Counted from the first letter of the stretch, positions 46,369-57,783 are shown. The stretch is 64,000 nt of DNA from Zopfochytrium polystomum (GCA_025765615.1 JAIVFJ010000030.1:124001-188000), one strand, 5' to 3'. Notes: generated by a model not told the origin, from the sequence alone. Numbers and translations are program-made.

Positions 46369-48307
46369 TCAATTTATATTGTCCAGCACGGAGAATATTC
46401 TCCTAAACGCGACATCCACAACCTCTGGCGGAGAAGCAAAAATGATGCGGAACCACCGCGCTTCGTCGGTGAAGAAGGCTTCCTCGGGGGTGATATACAC
46501 ACCGCTTTCCAAGAAGAGTTCAAACAACTGCAGTGTTCCTGATTTGATAGGAGATCGGTTTGGTGAACTGGCGCTGGAGGTGGCCTTTTTTTCCAAGGCA
46601 GTGGAGTATTTTTGCAAATCAATCCAGATGAAGATTCCAGCGCCCGGCCTCAGATACGGGATTGACCGCGTCTCCAGGAGGGTCATAACTTTGTCTAAGT
46701 GGAGTAGGAGTGGGATATTAGATGAACTTGGCTTAACGGCATCCTACGACTCCTCACCTGCAGCAGTTCGGAGGCGAACTTTGTTTTCCTGGAGGAACCC
46801 ATCCACGAACGCCGTGTCGGCTAGGATCCTGGTCAGCGCATCGTCAACGACTCTCGGAATGGAATAAAAGTAGCTGATCTCATTGTATGCATTAATGACG
46901 CGTTCGTTCCTCGTCCTTTTGCGAAAAAAAAAAGGAGTTGGGACTTCGGTGATTGGCAGAGCACCTTCTTACACTAGCACGCCTGCCCGCATTCCACTCA
47001 TAGCAAAGTCCTTTGAGAAGCTCCAAATGACGTGGACCGAGAGAGGGTCTGGAAGGTCCGTCATTGCGAGAACGGATTCAAACTCTTCATATTCTGGGTC
47101 GTCCGGACGGCTCCAAATGCTCATTGCGTACACTTCGTCAACGATGCAGTGAATTCCCTTCTCGGCGGCCCACCAGAGGTAGTTTCTCACAGTCGATTGC
47201 TTCACAACGCGGCCTTTTAGAAAGTGGTGCAACGCATAAATTGAGAGTGTCAGCCTTCCAGTCTGAAAAGTTAGTCCGAACGGAACCTGTGGGATTCCCT
47301 GGGTTCGTAACGAGCAAAGCCCGCACAGGCTTGCCTCGCTGTTTTGCCGTCTGGTAAGCCTCCTCCAGTAGGTCGATGCCGGGAAGGGAGGCAGGACCAG
47401 CCACGAAGATGGGGTTGATCAGCCCAATGTTCTTCACGTCACCGTAAAACTGACCATAGACCGGCGCTGTAGAGGAAAAAGACAGGGGGTCAAATTGGTT
47501 CAGCATTTACAAGAGGGCTTATAACACAATCCCTACACGGAATTATGATAGAGTCTCCGGCATCAGCCAGTATCTGGGACAGTGCATTAACCATGCTGCC
47601 TGCGCCGTTCGAAGTTGCCACGTTGTCCGCGACGAGAGGCTCTTCGACAATGCCGAGTTTTCTGTTGAAAAGGGACGCAATGGCTGAACGCAGCTCGGTA
47701 GATCCTCTGTAAGAGCCGTACAACAGCGTGTCCGAGCTGACCGTGAGAACACCGGGTTCATTCAGCTACGGATTGGGAGAAAGTAAAACTCGTCGTTTAT
47801 CCGGTGGGTCCGAACTCGCGCTCAAGCCAAAATAAAGAATGAGAGAATGGAGCCGGGACGCGCTCACACCTTCCGGACTAGAACATCGGCCATCAACTTG
47901 TTTTCCGCGGTGCCGAGATTGATTACACCCTTATCGGCGGCCGAGTCGTAGGGATTTCTGGCAGCCGCAATGGCGCCGACGGCAAGGATGTTGACGAACG
48001 CAAGGTTCGTCTCGGCGCGGTTGGATAAGTCCACTGTGGGAGGAAAGAGAAACGCGTGGTGCAGTGAGCGAAATGGACGGAGCAGAGGGGGCGGGAGAGA
48101 ACGGGATGCTATGTCGGCAGGGCAACCAAACCTAGAACCATCACTCGTTAACGCACACACATACACGCGCACACACTCTCTCTTTCCATATCGCTCTCTC
48201 TCTTCCCCCGTCAGCTCGCTCAAGTCCTCCTCGGCACTCCCACGTCGTTCGCGTCGTCTCCCTCCCGCCTCGGCTCGCCGTGACTCTGCGCACGCGCTAG
48301 CGCTCAT
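46369..48307 (-). CDS. Class I/II aminotransferase, ACC-synthase-like
   Basis: A PLP enzyme. Exons: N-terminal exon ending 47870, then 47765-47537, 47466-47287, 47213-46973, 46915-46758 and 46694-46369; the phases close. Features: NPYDSAADKGVINLGTAENK, LYGSYRGSTELRSAIASLF, NVATSNGAGSMVNALSQIL, PSPVYGQFYGDV, VTNPGNPTGRVVKQ, IHCIVDEVYAMSIW, and the lysine motif WSFSKDFAMSGMRAGV. NLGxAENKL and the SFSKDF motif place it with 1-aminocyclopropane-1-carboxylate synthase-like proteins. Whether it makes ACC or is a broad aminotransferase or lyase cannot be decided. The 5' end is uncertain: the open frame reaches 48307 through an Arg-rich stretch, but a good acceptor just before DLSNRAETN (about 48037) suggests an unseen first exon. 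Confidence 0.85.
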
Positions 48308-48412
48308 ACTCTAGCTCACTCACTCTCTCTTTCCCGCTTGAGACCCGGCAAAGGGCAGCTGGGGGCGTGATCGATTTGTTTGTTTTTTTATCGACAGAGA
48401 GACAGACAGACA

Positions 48413-48421
48413 GACTGACCT

Positions 48422-48452
<31 letters not shown>

Positions 48453-48455
48453 GGC
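48413..48455. repeat. (CAGA)n array upstream of EFM7-like gene
   Basis: About eight tandem CAGA units with interruptions, in the 660-bp spacer between the aminotransferase N-terminal exon and EFM7. The spacer (47871-48528) also has CA and TC repeats near 48155-48205. Confidence 0.8.
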
Positions 48456-48528
48456 ACGCAAGCAGACAGGTATTCTGACTGCAAGCGCCGGCGGTCTTCG
48501 GCGGCACTGCGGCTGTTTCGTGACAAGG

Positions 48529-49837
48529 ATGGGCCGATCGCATGAACGGCGACCGGAAGGAGAACGTCAGGACGAAGATGGCAACGGCGACGACGGCAAC
48601 GGCGACGGCGACTTCCTCGGCTTCTTCGAAAGCGCCCTCGGCTCCGTCTTCGACGAGGTGCCCTTCGGTGCGGTGGTGGTGGTGTTGTTGTTGGTAGTGC
48701 TGGTGTCGCTACGTCCGAAATTGCGTTTCTCTAGCCCGTCCACCCTAACACATACGTGTTCCCCGCGACAACGCAACAGCACTCGGTAACAAGGGCGAAG
48801 TCGTTCGCTTCACCTTCTCCACAGCGCTGCGATCGCGCTTTGCACCACAACCGACCGCGCAGCAACCCGCCGGCATCAAACACGATCCCGCCGTGGAAAC
48901 CCCACAACAGCACCCAACAGCCTATGCGACGCACGGACCGTCAGAACCGCGAGCACACCACCACCACACGGTCACCCTTTGCCTCCCGGACACCGCCGAC
49001 CCGGGCAACATGCCGCTGATGGCCTCGTACGTCTGGCAGGCCGCCATCGTCGCCGCCCATCTCGTCGCCTCGGCCCACCCCGCGGCCCACGTGCGGGACG
49101 CCCGCGTCGTCGAGCTGGGCGCCGGTGCCGGCCTCGTGTCCGTCGTCGCAGGCCTGTGCGGCGCCGCAGACGTCGTCGCGTCGGATTACCCCGACGCCGG
49201 GATCGAGGCGGCGCTGCTGACGAACCTCGCCCGCGGTCTCGGCTCTGACTCGCGCCGCCGCAGCGATCGGTACGGCGGGCGGTGGGATGTCGTCATGCAC
49301 AAGTGGGGGGACCCGGCGACCATCTCGAACCTGCTGCTGGCAACAGAAGAAGACGTCGTCGCCGGCGGCGGGGTGGGCGTCGACCGGCCGCATGGCTCAC
49401 CTGCGCCAACTCCGACGCCAGCACCCGCGCCAACGCCTGCGCCGCCCTTGCTGGTCGTGATGGCAGACGTGCTGTGGATGCCCGATCAGCACCCCGCGCT
49501 GCTCAAGGACCTTGGCGTGCTCTTCTCCTCCGCGCCGGGCGGGCCGTCATCCGCGTCGGCGATCGTCGCGTCCGGCCTGCACACCGGTCGCTACGTTATC
49601 GACGCATTCATGCGTTCGGCTCGCGCGTCTGGATTTTGTGTGCAGAAGCTCGGTGAGGTTCGTGTCGGGCAGGCTGGCGTCCAGGCGCAAGATGACGGGG
49701 CCTTTTCCCTTTTCGAGCCGGGTTCGGAGGCGGAGGACGTTTCGGAAGAGCGGCGGAGGCTTGAAGAGACCAGTCCCTCGGAGCGAAAACGATGGGTGTT
49801 GGTGTACACTCTGACGCTTGCGAATCATTGTAAATAA
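48529..49837 (+). CDS. EFM7: EFM7-like protein N-terminal/lysine methyltransferase (NNT1 family)
   Basis: Two exons, 48529-48667 and 48780-49837, 398 residues. Efm7 methylates the N-terminus and adjacent lysine of elongation factor 1A in yeast. The N-terminal GDFLGFFESALGSVFDEVPF corresponds to the short acidic aromatic block seen in Efm7, then MPLMASYVWQAAIVAAHLVA, the AdoMet loop VVELGAGAGLVSVVAGLCG, VVASDYPDAGIEAALLTNL, the strand PPLLVVMADVLWMPDQHPAL and SGLHTGRYVIDAFMRSA. The D-V-L-W and H-TGR patterns fit this subgroup of seven-beta-strand methyltransferases. An Ala/Pro/Thr repeat of about 20 residues interrupts the fold before the fourth strand. A CAGA repeat lies in the upstream region. 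The AATAAA at 49833 overlaps the stop codon. Confidence 0.87.
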
Positions 49838-49838
49838 A
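49833..49838 (+). terminator. AATAAA poly(A) signal overlapping a stop codon
   Basis: The hexamer includes the TAA stop of the EFM7-like gene at 49835-49837. If used, the 3' UTR would be only about 20 nt. Confidence 0.35.
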
Positions 49839-50049
49839 ACTTCGACATTCGCAGAACACAATTCACTGTTGAGATAAACGAAAGGACTTTTTGAGATTTA
49901 GCCTCTTGGCCGCCCCGACCATTCCATACTTAAGGCGAGAATGAGACGAGTGGTGGTCACAAGCTGCGGTGCATTAAGGAGAGGAGGAAGGAAAACGAAA
50001 AAAAAGAGAATTGCCATCTTGGAGACAGGGGTGAGCACTTCTCAACCAT

Positions 50050-51418
50050 CTACTGCGTGTGGACGTGCTGCTTGCGGCCAATGCTGCAGCTCTGGGTGAT
50101 TACATCCCAGTTGGACTGAATAAGGAATAGATGGCCATTGAAGTCGACGTTGTATCCTTCGGAGCCCTGGAACTGGAGGCCGAGGTAGTTGCCGTTGCAC
50201 TTATCGCCGTTCTCTGCGAAATACAAGGAGTTAATGCTGGAGAGAAGGGAAGATTAAGGTACATGAAAATAGAAGTGTGGTCACCTTCGCCGTCCGCATC
50301 AAACCAGGCATCTCCAAACCTGTCAGACGCAGCTTCGGTGATCTCATGGGCGATGGCGCTCATAGGGCCGTCGGCGTGCTGGTTGCCGTTGATAGAGGTC
50401 GTGGTCTGTGTTTGGGTCGGATGATACCAGACATCAAACAAACTTGAAATAGTTTCTAACTTGGAAACAAATTCTTACGTTTCTCCAGGGGCGTGGGAGG
50501 CAGCCAGGAACACCTTTGGGCTGACCTGGTGGCGGAAGACTGCCAGGGCAGACAGTGGGGTCGCCAATGAGAGCGTAAACCAGCCTCTTGTTGTTGGGCG
50601 TAGTGAAGTACCAGTGATACCTAGAACAGGCGCGTTAATACAAACTCATCAACCTTCGTCTGGACCAAGGACGCCAAAACCTACCCGCAGTATCCACCAG
50701 TGCAAAAACCGCCATCCGTCACATCCGCGGACATGTATAGGACATAGATGGCGTTCTCATCCTCGTAACCGCGGTGCGAGTGGATGGCGTTGGTGATGAT
50801 CGTAGGAATGGCCGAGTCGGCCGAGATGTCTTTGCCGAGGGAGTAGTTGTCGTACCAAATGTCCTTGAAAACCACGCGGTCCGAGATGGGAACATTCGTC
50901 CCGTTGATGGGCTGGTAGTAGGTACGAGTAACCCCCCACCTTTTCTTCACTTTAAAAACACGGTGTTCCAAGCAAAAAAAACATAATTTTGACCGTACCA
51001 ATCAGATCCATGGAGCCCTTCGGCAAAGTATTGGAAGTTTTGAGCAACTTGAGCATCGTGGTTTCCGTAGAGGATAAAGTAAATGTGAAGAGGTTCAGTC
51101 ATGACGCTGCCACCGTTGTATCTGCGTTGCGGAATGCGGTTGATGGTTTAGGTGTTAAGATCGTCACGGGAGCCCATTTGGAAGGTCGAATTCTTATGAG
51201 CGTTGGGTGCCCTTCGGTCATAGAAAGACATCTTACTGAATTGGAACAACGGGGGTAGCGGCCTGCTTCGGCGACGAGTCGTCTTCGTCACCAATGAGCT
51301 TCATGATTTTCTTTTGGGGGAGGACGGCGGCCTGCTGCTGGAAGGGCGCGGCGGCGACAACCGCCGAGAGCCATGAGGTGGTCGACAAAGCGAGGACAGC
51401 CGTGATGAGGACCTTCAT
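50050..51418 (-). CDS. EXORDIUM/PHI-1-like secreted protein
   Basis: Six exons: 51418-51237, 51121-50999, 50939-50685, 50620-50479, 50405-50285, 50213-50050; 328 residues, phases closed. A signal peptide is evident (MKVLITAVLALSTTSWLSAV then VAAAP). The mature protein has YNGGSVMTEPLHIYFILYGN, WWGVTRTYYQPINGTNVPIS, DVTDGGFCTGGYCGYHWYFT, VYALIGDPTVCPG with PGCLP, MSAIAHEITEAASDRFGDAW and GYNVDFNGHLFLIQSNWDVI. These follow plant phosphate-induced protein 1 / EXORDIUM in order, including the His-Glu of AHEITE. In plants these extracellular proteins affect growth and cell-wall response; biochemistry is unknown. Six cysteines suit a secreted protein. Codon use does not differ visibly from its neighbours. 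Confidence 0.88.
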
Positions 51419-51940
51419 TGTCAGGCACGACGAAGGTGGAAGGAGACGCGGATGAGAGCGGCGGTGGAGAATGAGAAAATTTAAAGTGGAGAGGACAGAG
51501 AGACAAGCGTGAGACAGAAAGCGCCAGAGACAGCAGACAGACAGACAGATAGGCAGACAGGCAGACCCATCCGTCCGACGGTGCGGGAGTGCGGGCAATT
51601 GCCAAGAGAGAGGAGAGACAGGGAGCTTTTCACAAAAAAGGAAGAAAATTCTCTGACCACGCGATAGAATAACAACATTTCCTTATTTGGAAAGTTTTCG
51701 CCGTTGAAGGGCGCCTCATTCCTCGCGCAGCCACAGAAGTTGCAATCAACCGGACAATCACCCGCAGGCGCGAGTGATCGGCATTGCAACCTGGCCTCTC
51801 CTGCAGCCCAGGTGGTCGTTCTCCGATAATTGGAGACTGCCGGGGAAAAAAAAAAAAAAAGCCGTTGGCAAGCCAACAAATGGCAGCAAGAAATAAAAAA
51901 TTTGCGCTCCAAACGGAACTGCTTCGCACAGTGCTATCGT
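51419..51940. other. Intergenic region with (CAGA)n and A tract
   Basis: 522 bp upstream of the EXORDIUM-like gene and downstream of MED6. It holds CAGA-type repeats near 51530-51570 and an A run at 51844-51859. No gene seen. Confidence 0.5.
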
Positions 51941-53694
51941 TTATTGCACGGGCTTTCTGCGCAAAGAAGGCGTCAATGCGGGGGACGAAACAGCCGACCG
52001 GTTGGGAAGCGATGGGGACGGTGACGTGAGAGGGTATGGGCTGCCAAATGACGTGTAGGGTGACGAGTTGTTGCGATCGTACGTGCTTCCGCGCTTTTTC
52101 CTTTTGAGAAGCCGGCTGGACACGTCGGACGCTTCGTACTTTCGGGCCGGAACAGCGGCCGTCGCTGCCGCAGCCGCAGCCGCAGCCGTTGCTGCCGCTG
52201 CCGCCGCCGCGGCTGCTGCCTGTCAGGCAAAATGTAAAGACGAACATTAGCTTGCTCTTGTCATTGACGGGAGGGAGGGGAGCCCAGAAACAGCCCTCTC
52301 GAGAGGCAGGGGGAAGAAAAAAGGATGGGTGCGCTTGCCTCTATCCGGGCTTTTGCTGCGATTTGTATTTGTTCTATTGTCAGCGGCTTGTTGGCAGCTA
52401 CGGCAGCGGCAGCCGCCGCCTTCTTCTGCTTCTTTGCCTCGTCTAAGTCTTGCCCCAAAATACCGGCGTTGGCCTTCACACGTCGCAAAACCATGTCAAC
52501 GTTCATAGTAAACTCGACGGCCCGCTGCTGCCCGTCGAACGTCTTTGGGAAGGCAAAGTCTCCCACTTCGACTTCGTCATCTTTCATGCTCTGATCGGTT
52601 GTATGCCGGGTGTCTGGGCCTACTACCGCGCCACTTCCCGCGTTCAGCTGCTGATTCTCGTCTCTCGTAGACTCATCTGCAACCGCGTCGCTGTCATCGT
52701 CTTCGTCTTCGCTTGAACATTCTGAACTGCTCGTTCCGTCGTCTGCACCGCTTTCGTCCACGTCCATCCCCGAGTCATGCCGCAGCTGGCTTTCCCGTGT
52801 TCTTTGGCGGATTCTGGCTCGATGTCGCGCGGTCATCTGCCTGAGGTCCCGATCCCATCGAGACCCCAATGCTGGCGAGAATTTGGCCTCTTCGGATATA
52901 GAAGTGAACGCGCTTTGGATATGATGAAGGCTGGTCAGCTTTCCGGATTTGAATGAAGGTTAGATTTCGCGGTCGTCGTTTCGAAAACGAATGTCATACT
53001 CACGACACGGTTGGATACGATGGAGAAAAGATCGGGTGCTTGGTATATGCTTCCCTCAACGATGTAGTAGACGGCTTGAAGATCTCCTGCACATTTGTTG
53101 CATTGCGTTACAAACGAGTGCCAGATCGAAGCATGACACGAACTTCTCGTTGGGCTTGAGCGGTAGTATTTGTTCACGACGAACAAGCTGGGTTGGTATG
53201 AAAAGTAGCCAAGATCATACTCCACGCCTGTCATGCTCCTTTGTTTCGAAGGGGGTTTGGCGGGTTATTTGTCCATCGATGATCAACTATTTCAACAGAA
53301 CTGACTTTGCGTCGAGCTGTGCTGCTTGGAGCTCGTTGAATCGGGTTTGCATGATAATGCGCTCGTTGATGCAACTTTTGTCGTAGAACTGTGGAGACAG
53401 AGAAAAGTACTGCAGAGCATTGTGCTCATGCAAGCCAAACTGTTGATGCAGAGCCAGAGGGCAGTGACTGGTAAGAGGAGATCGAGCCCGCGCAAAGAAT
53501 TTTGGATCGCGTCGTCATGAAGTCGAACAACCGGCGAGTCCCTCCAGCGACAAGCCCACGAAACATACCATCTGCAGGAACGCCGTGTCCTTAAACGACA
53601 CTTGCGTGAGATCTTCTTCAGCATGGCCCTGCGCGATCGCCGCGATCCGGCTGGTGCTGCTGCCGCCGCCGCCGCCACCAGATGGGGCCATCAT
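51941..53694 (-). CDS. MED6: Mediator subunit MED6
   Basis: MED6 is a head-module subunit of Mediator that helps RNA polymerase II pre-initiation. Exons: 53694-53569, 53439-53306, 53238-53004 (with a probable 57-nt intron at 53143-53087), 52938-52339 and 52219-51941. Family blocks in order: LTQVSFKDTAFLQ, FGLHEHNALQYFSLSP with FYDKSCINERIIMQTRF, SMTGVEYDLGYFSYQPSLFV, AVYYIVEGSIYQAPDLFSIV, then LTSLHHIQSAFTSISEEAKF. The C-terminal half is long and biased: acidic Ser block, Ala runs, then RKYEASDVSSRLLKRKKRG and Ser/Pro. The last intron begins with GC. The MAPSGGGG start at 53694 avoids the (CA)n-encoded Cys/Val repeat upstream. Confidence 0.92.
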
Positions 53695-53760
53695 TGTTGG
53701 TCCTTTTGGGTTCCTTGTCGCGCTGATTGGGGGGCGGTCCTTTCGGCTGCCTTCTTTCTG

Positions 53761-53850
53761 GCACACACACACGCACTCCAACACACACGTAAGCACACAA
53801 GCACACACGCACGCAAACACACACACACGCACACACACACGCGCTCGCTC
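53761..53850. repeat. (CA)n-rich repeat in the MED6 upstream region
   Basis: Imperfect CACACA / CACGCA array ending in CGCGCG, within the 616-bp spacer (53695-54310) between MED6 and the divergent 985-residue gene. The rest of the spacer has no recognisable gene. Confidence 0.8.
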
Positions 53851-54310
53851 GCGCGCGCAATGGACGAGCGGTCAGACTGCGTTGCGCGTGAGTCTCTTCG
53901 AGACCGTGTGTGTGCTGTGGATGCGCACAGAAGGCACCGACGGCAGCCGTGATGCTGCGAGGAGGAGGAAGGGGGGAGGGAAGGAGGGGACTGCAATCTC
54001 TTGGCGGCTCGGGGCGGTGCAGTTGGGGGGTGAAAGAATGAGCCTCCGTCTCCTTATTTTTAAACACACCACCTGCACCTAGTACTTGTATGTCTGACAT
54101 GGATCGCCGTCGTCGGTGCGTGGGAGACAATTCTCTTTTTTTTTCAACCCATCAACACCAACACACTCCTCTCTGCCCACTCCCCGAGATTTCCCGCTAA
54201 CCACCATTCACAACTGCCCGCTACTCGTATTGCAAAAGAAAGAAGCGTCCAAAAGCAGCACCACCACGCGCTCTGTCCTCAACAGCTCTCCTGCCATCCC
54301 ACAAAGGCAT

Positions 54311-56184
54311 ATGACGATGATCAAGGGTGGCGGTGGCAGCCGCCGCGGCGACGACGGCGACGACGGCGACGCCGACGACGGGTTGGGCAAAGCCCTGAAG
54401 CAGCAGCAGCAACAGCAGTTGCACCAGTCCGCTCAATTTTCGGACCAGTCCGCACCTCCCAGTCTTTCATGCTCAGATCCCTCGGCTCGACCTCACCGCG
54501 GCGAAAACTCAACGCCCTCCCGACCCAAACCCAAGAAGAAGAAGCGAAAGGCGACCTCACCACACTCGCCTCGACAATCGCAGTCACCAATGAGCCGCTT
54601 TGATCATCGGCACCCGTCGCTAGGATGCAGCAGTGATCTAGTTGTTATATTCCCGTCGCAAGCATCGTCGCCTCAAGGCACTTTAGTCCGGACACCGTCT
54701 GTTCCCAAAAAGTCCAAAAAGTCATCCCGATCGTCGCGCGAACACCACGGCCACCACCAACGACGCGCAGACCGCGAGCGAAAGCGCCACAAGCACGAAC
54801 ATTTAACCAAAGAGCGTGACGGCGGAGCATCTCAGTGCGAAGGAACGGCGCACCAAATCGACTCTGCGGAACGACAAGCATTTGCGCAAGTCGCAGCGTC
54901 GGTGGATCTACTCCTGCCGGTGCTGCCACTCGCGGAGGGCATGTCCGAGCTGGGGGTGTCCGCCTCGATTGGCCATCGCACGGCCGCACCCGCCGCAACG
55001 AGCAGCCAGGTTGGCGATAACGCAGCAGTGATCAGCGCAGCGACGACAGACTCTACAACAACAACGGCAGGCTGGCGTGATTGCGCAGCGACTCTGCAGC
55101 CACGGCCACCGACGCCGCCCTCACCGCATCGGATAGCCCCCGAAGACGACCCGGCGCTCGCAGACGCGGCGTTCGAGTTTGGCGCCTGCCGCGGCGCGCC
55201 GTTGTTTGGCGGCGACGACCTCGGAGACGGCATACTCCTCGCGTTCGCTTGGGGCCTTCCTGCGGGAATTGGGCCGGCGGTGGCGGCGGCGAGGGAAGAT
55301 GTGGCGAGAGGTGGGGAGCGTGATGGGATACTTCGAGTCGTCGCTCCGCAGAGTGTGGAGCCGGTGTCGCGCTGGCCGTTCTTGCCGCGGGCCGATGAGG
55401 ACGATGCGCGTCGACTGGACCGCGGGGACGTGGATATGACGGACGCGGACAGCGGGCATGGGGCGAGGCTCGCTGTTGGTTCTCAGTGCGCGGTGGAGCA
55501 AGGTGCAACCCGTTATCACCACACAATTGAGGATGGATCGACTAACGCCCGGCGTCTACCGGGAGGATTCGCTCCGGATGGTGGGTTTCGCCATGCCAAT
55601 GCAAATAGCGAGTACGGTGAAATTGCGCTCGGTTTTGTGGACGTTCGGGAGGAGCCACCCACGCAGCTTCCGGTAAGTCCTATTATATAGGTTCATTACG
55701 CATTACGAACTCAACGAGCGTACCCCAATCATTCATTTCTCCGCGTCTGCCCGCTATCTCTCGACAATCATTCTGTGAACAACCATAAAGCAAGTTCCCA
55801 ACTCGTTCGGGTTTGGCGCCTCCACGCTGTCGAGTTGCGATGCCCCAACAGAAGTGAATACCCCTGACCGCCACCGGTACTTTCGAAAGAGCCGTCGAGC
55901 CAAGGCGAGAGATGCCGCCCGTGACGCTGCGAGCAGAATGGTCGTCGACTTTGATGACGACGGGGGTGTGGTCAACGACAGGGAGGACTGCTTTGGCGTA
56001 GACGGCTTTGGCGATGACGACGACGACGACGACGAGTCGGAGGCGTCTCCGGTTGCGTCGCCGCAGTCGGCGCGGGGAACGCAACAGCCGGACGACCGCG
56101 TTTCCGCAGACCGCCCGCCGCCGCGAATGGGGGAGACTGACGTATACCGGAGTGGGACTATCGCTGGCATTGAGGACATCAACC

Positions 56185-56220
<36 letters not shown>

Positions 56221-57543
56221 ACGACGACGACGACGTCGCCGCGCGCATCTACCACCTCACCGAACCGGCGGACGACGGTGCCTCGGCCGCAGCAGCAGCT
56301 GCCGTCGACGCCGCCACCTCGGCGACGACCGGCCGTTTCTTTGGCATCTACGGCCGCGCCGCGTCCGCGGCCGAGGCGTGGCTGGCGCCGGCCCCGGCCC
56401 CGCCGCCGCTGGGGTCAGCCCAACCCCCGGCGCACCCGCCAGCGACACCGCCCGCGCCGAGCACCGAGGCGGCCGCCGCCCACGCGCAAGGCGGGGGAGC
56501 GAGCTGCTATGCGACGCCGGAGGCCGACGCGCGCCGCGTCCGCACCGCAGTGCGCGCCGCCGCGCGCGGGGGGGCGCTGCGGTCGCCGCCGCCGCCGGTC
56601 GCCGCCGCAAACGCCCCGCGAACAACGTCAGCAGCAGCGGGCGGCGACAGCAGCAACGCCGACGAGGTGCCGCAAAAGATTGATATTTTCCTGGGGCGGT
56701 ACCCCTGCCATTCCTGCGTCAAGTTCTGACCCCTTTTTGACTCCTACTTTTCTCTACCGCCCCAACCCCAACCACCACAAAAACAAACTCAACCTTGGCT
56801 CCGGCTTGGACCTCTCCAGTCGGACCCGGACCGCGCGCTCGCAGCCGACGCGCCGCGGTGGAACGGCGGTGGCAGCAGCGACGACGACGGGGACGACGAC
56901 GACGGCGGCTGCGGCGAGGGCGCAACGAGTGGGTACATGGCGACGTACGGGTCGGTCGCGCGGTTTATGGGCGTCGGGCCAACGCAGCTCGCGGAGCTGG
57001 CGCTGCGGCACGCGAAGACGGCGCGCGGGCGGCGGCGCGCCATGCTGCGGCGGTGTCTGTCGCCAGCGGGAAGCGCCGATGGCGGCGGCGGAGGCGGAGA
57101 GGAAGAGGAGCAGGCCGGGAATTGTGCGGATGCGAGGGCGCCGTCCGAGCGGCGCGTACTGATTTCGTGGGACGCGGAGCCTGTGGCGCGCAGTGGCGGC
57201 GGCGGCGAAGGCGCGGGGGTTCCGCGCGACGGCGGCAGCGACTGTGGCCTTGACGCGGTCAGAGACGAATCCGACGCCTTTGATGGTGCAAGCTTGCAGC
57301 TCGGGGAGTGGGAGGTGGCGCGCGAAAGTAAGGGGCTGTCGCAAGTCCGGAACATTAAGGTAGGCAACCCACTGACTCTCTCGCTCTCGCTCACCCCAAA
57401 CGCTCTCACATTAGACTGGCAAAATGATGTATTGTGTCCACTACGAGGGTGCGAACGGGCGCGATGAAGATGGCACCGACCAAACTACGCAAGCGAGGGG
57501 GTGGACTCCACTGCCCAATTTGAGTCGCATCTTGTTTTCGTGA
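54311..57543 (+). CDS. Unrecognised 985-residue low-complexity protein
   Basis: Exons 54311-55672, 55791-56717, 56820-57359 and 57415-57543, all phase 0. It is rich in Ser, Ala, Asp, Gly and Arg, with poly-Gln, poly-Asn (CAA/AAC repeat at about 56180-56217), Asp runs and a Lys/Arg basic patch (PKPKKKKRKAT). Ordered-looking islands are few: SSDLVVIFPSQASS, FEFGACRGAPLFGGDDLGDG, YFRKSRRAKARDAARDAASR, KIDIFLGRYPCHSC, GYMATYGSVARFMGVGPTQL with AELALRHAKTARGRRRAMLR, and the C-terminal TGKMMYCVHYEGANG. The junction 56717/56820 is the least certain since its donor, GTCAAG, is weak. I cannot assign a family; the basic patch suggests a nuclear protein. Confidence 0.6.
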
Positions 57544-57558
57544 ATGATGAGGATACGA

Positions 57559-57564
57559 AATAAA
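57559..57564 (+). terminator. AATAAA poly(A) signal
   Basis: Canonical hexamer 16 bases after the stop of the 985-residue gene. Confidence 0.45.
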
Positions 57565-57748
57565 GGAAATGACACAAACCGATCAATCGTCACGATTCAA
57601 AGCGTAAATGCTTGCGCTCGGGAGGGGAAAAAAAAACAAGAGGGAGAGGAAAATGGGGGGAAATGAGGACGAAAGAGGCCCGATGTGGCATTCAAAGCAG
57701 GAGAGAAAACCTTAAAACAAAAAAACAGTCTATCGCAGAAAGGTGTTG

Positions 57749-57779
<31 letters not shown>

Positions 57780-57783
57780 AATC

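Noticed and set aside
46975..47300. Frameshift in the aminotransferase between NPTG and the following exon
   Set aside because: Using acceptor AAAAG at 47214 instead of the nearer TTTTCAG restores NPTGRVVKQST in frame, so no mutation is needed.
53515..53838. Cys/Val-rich signal-like N-terminus for MED6
   Set aside because: It is the translation of the upstream CA repeat; MED6 is nuclear and has no such leader.
56008..57162. 384-codon plus-strand frame rich in Thr and Arg
   Set aside because: It is the +1 shadow of the 985-residue gene, crosses its intron and consists of repeat-derived Thr/Arg runs.
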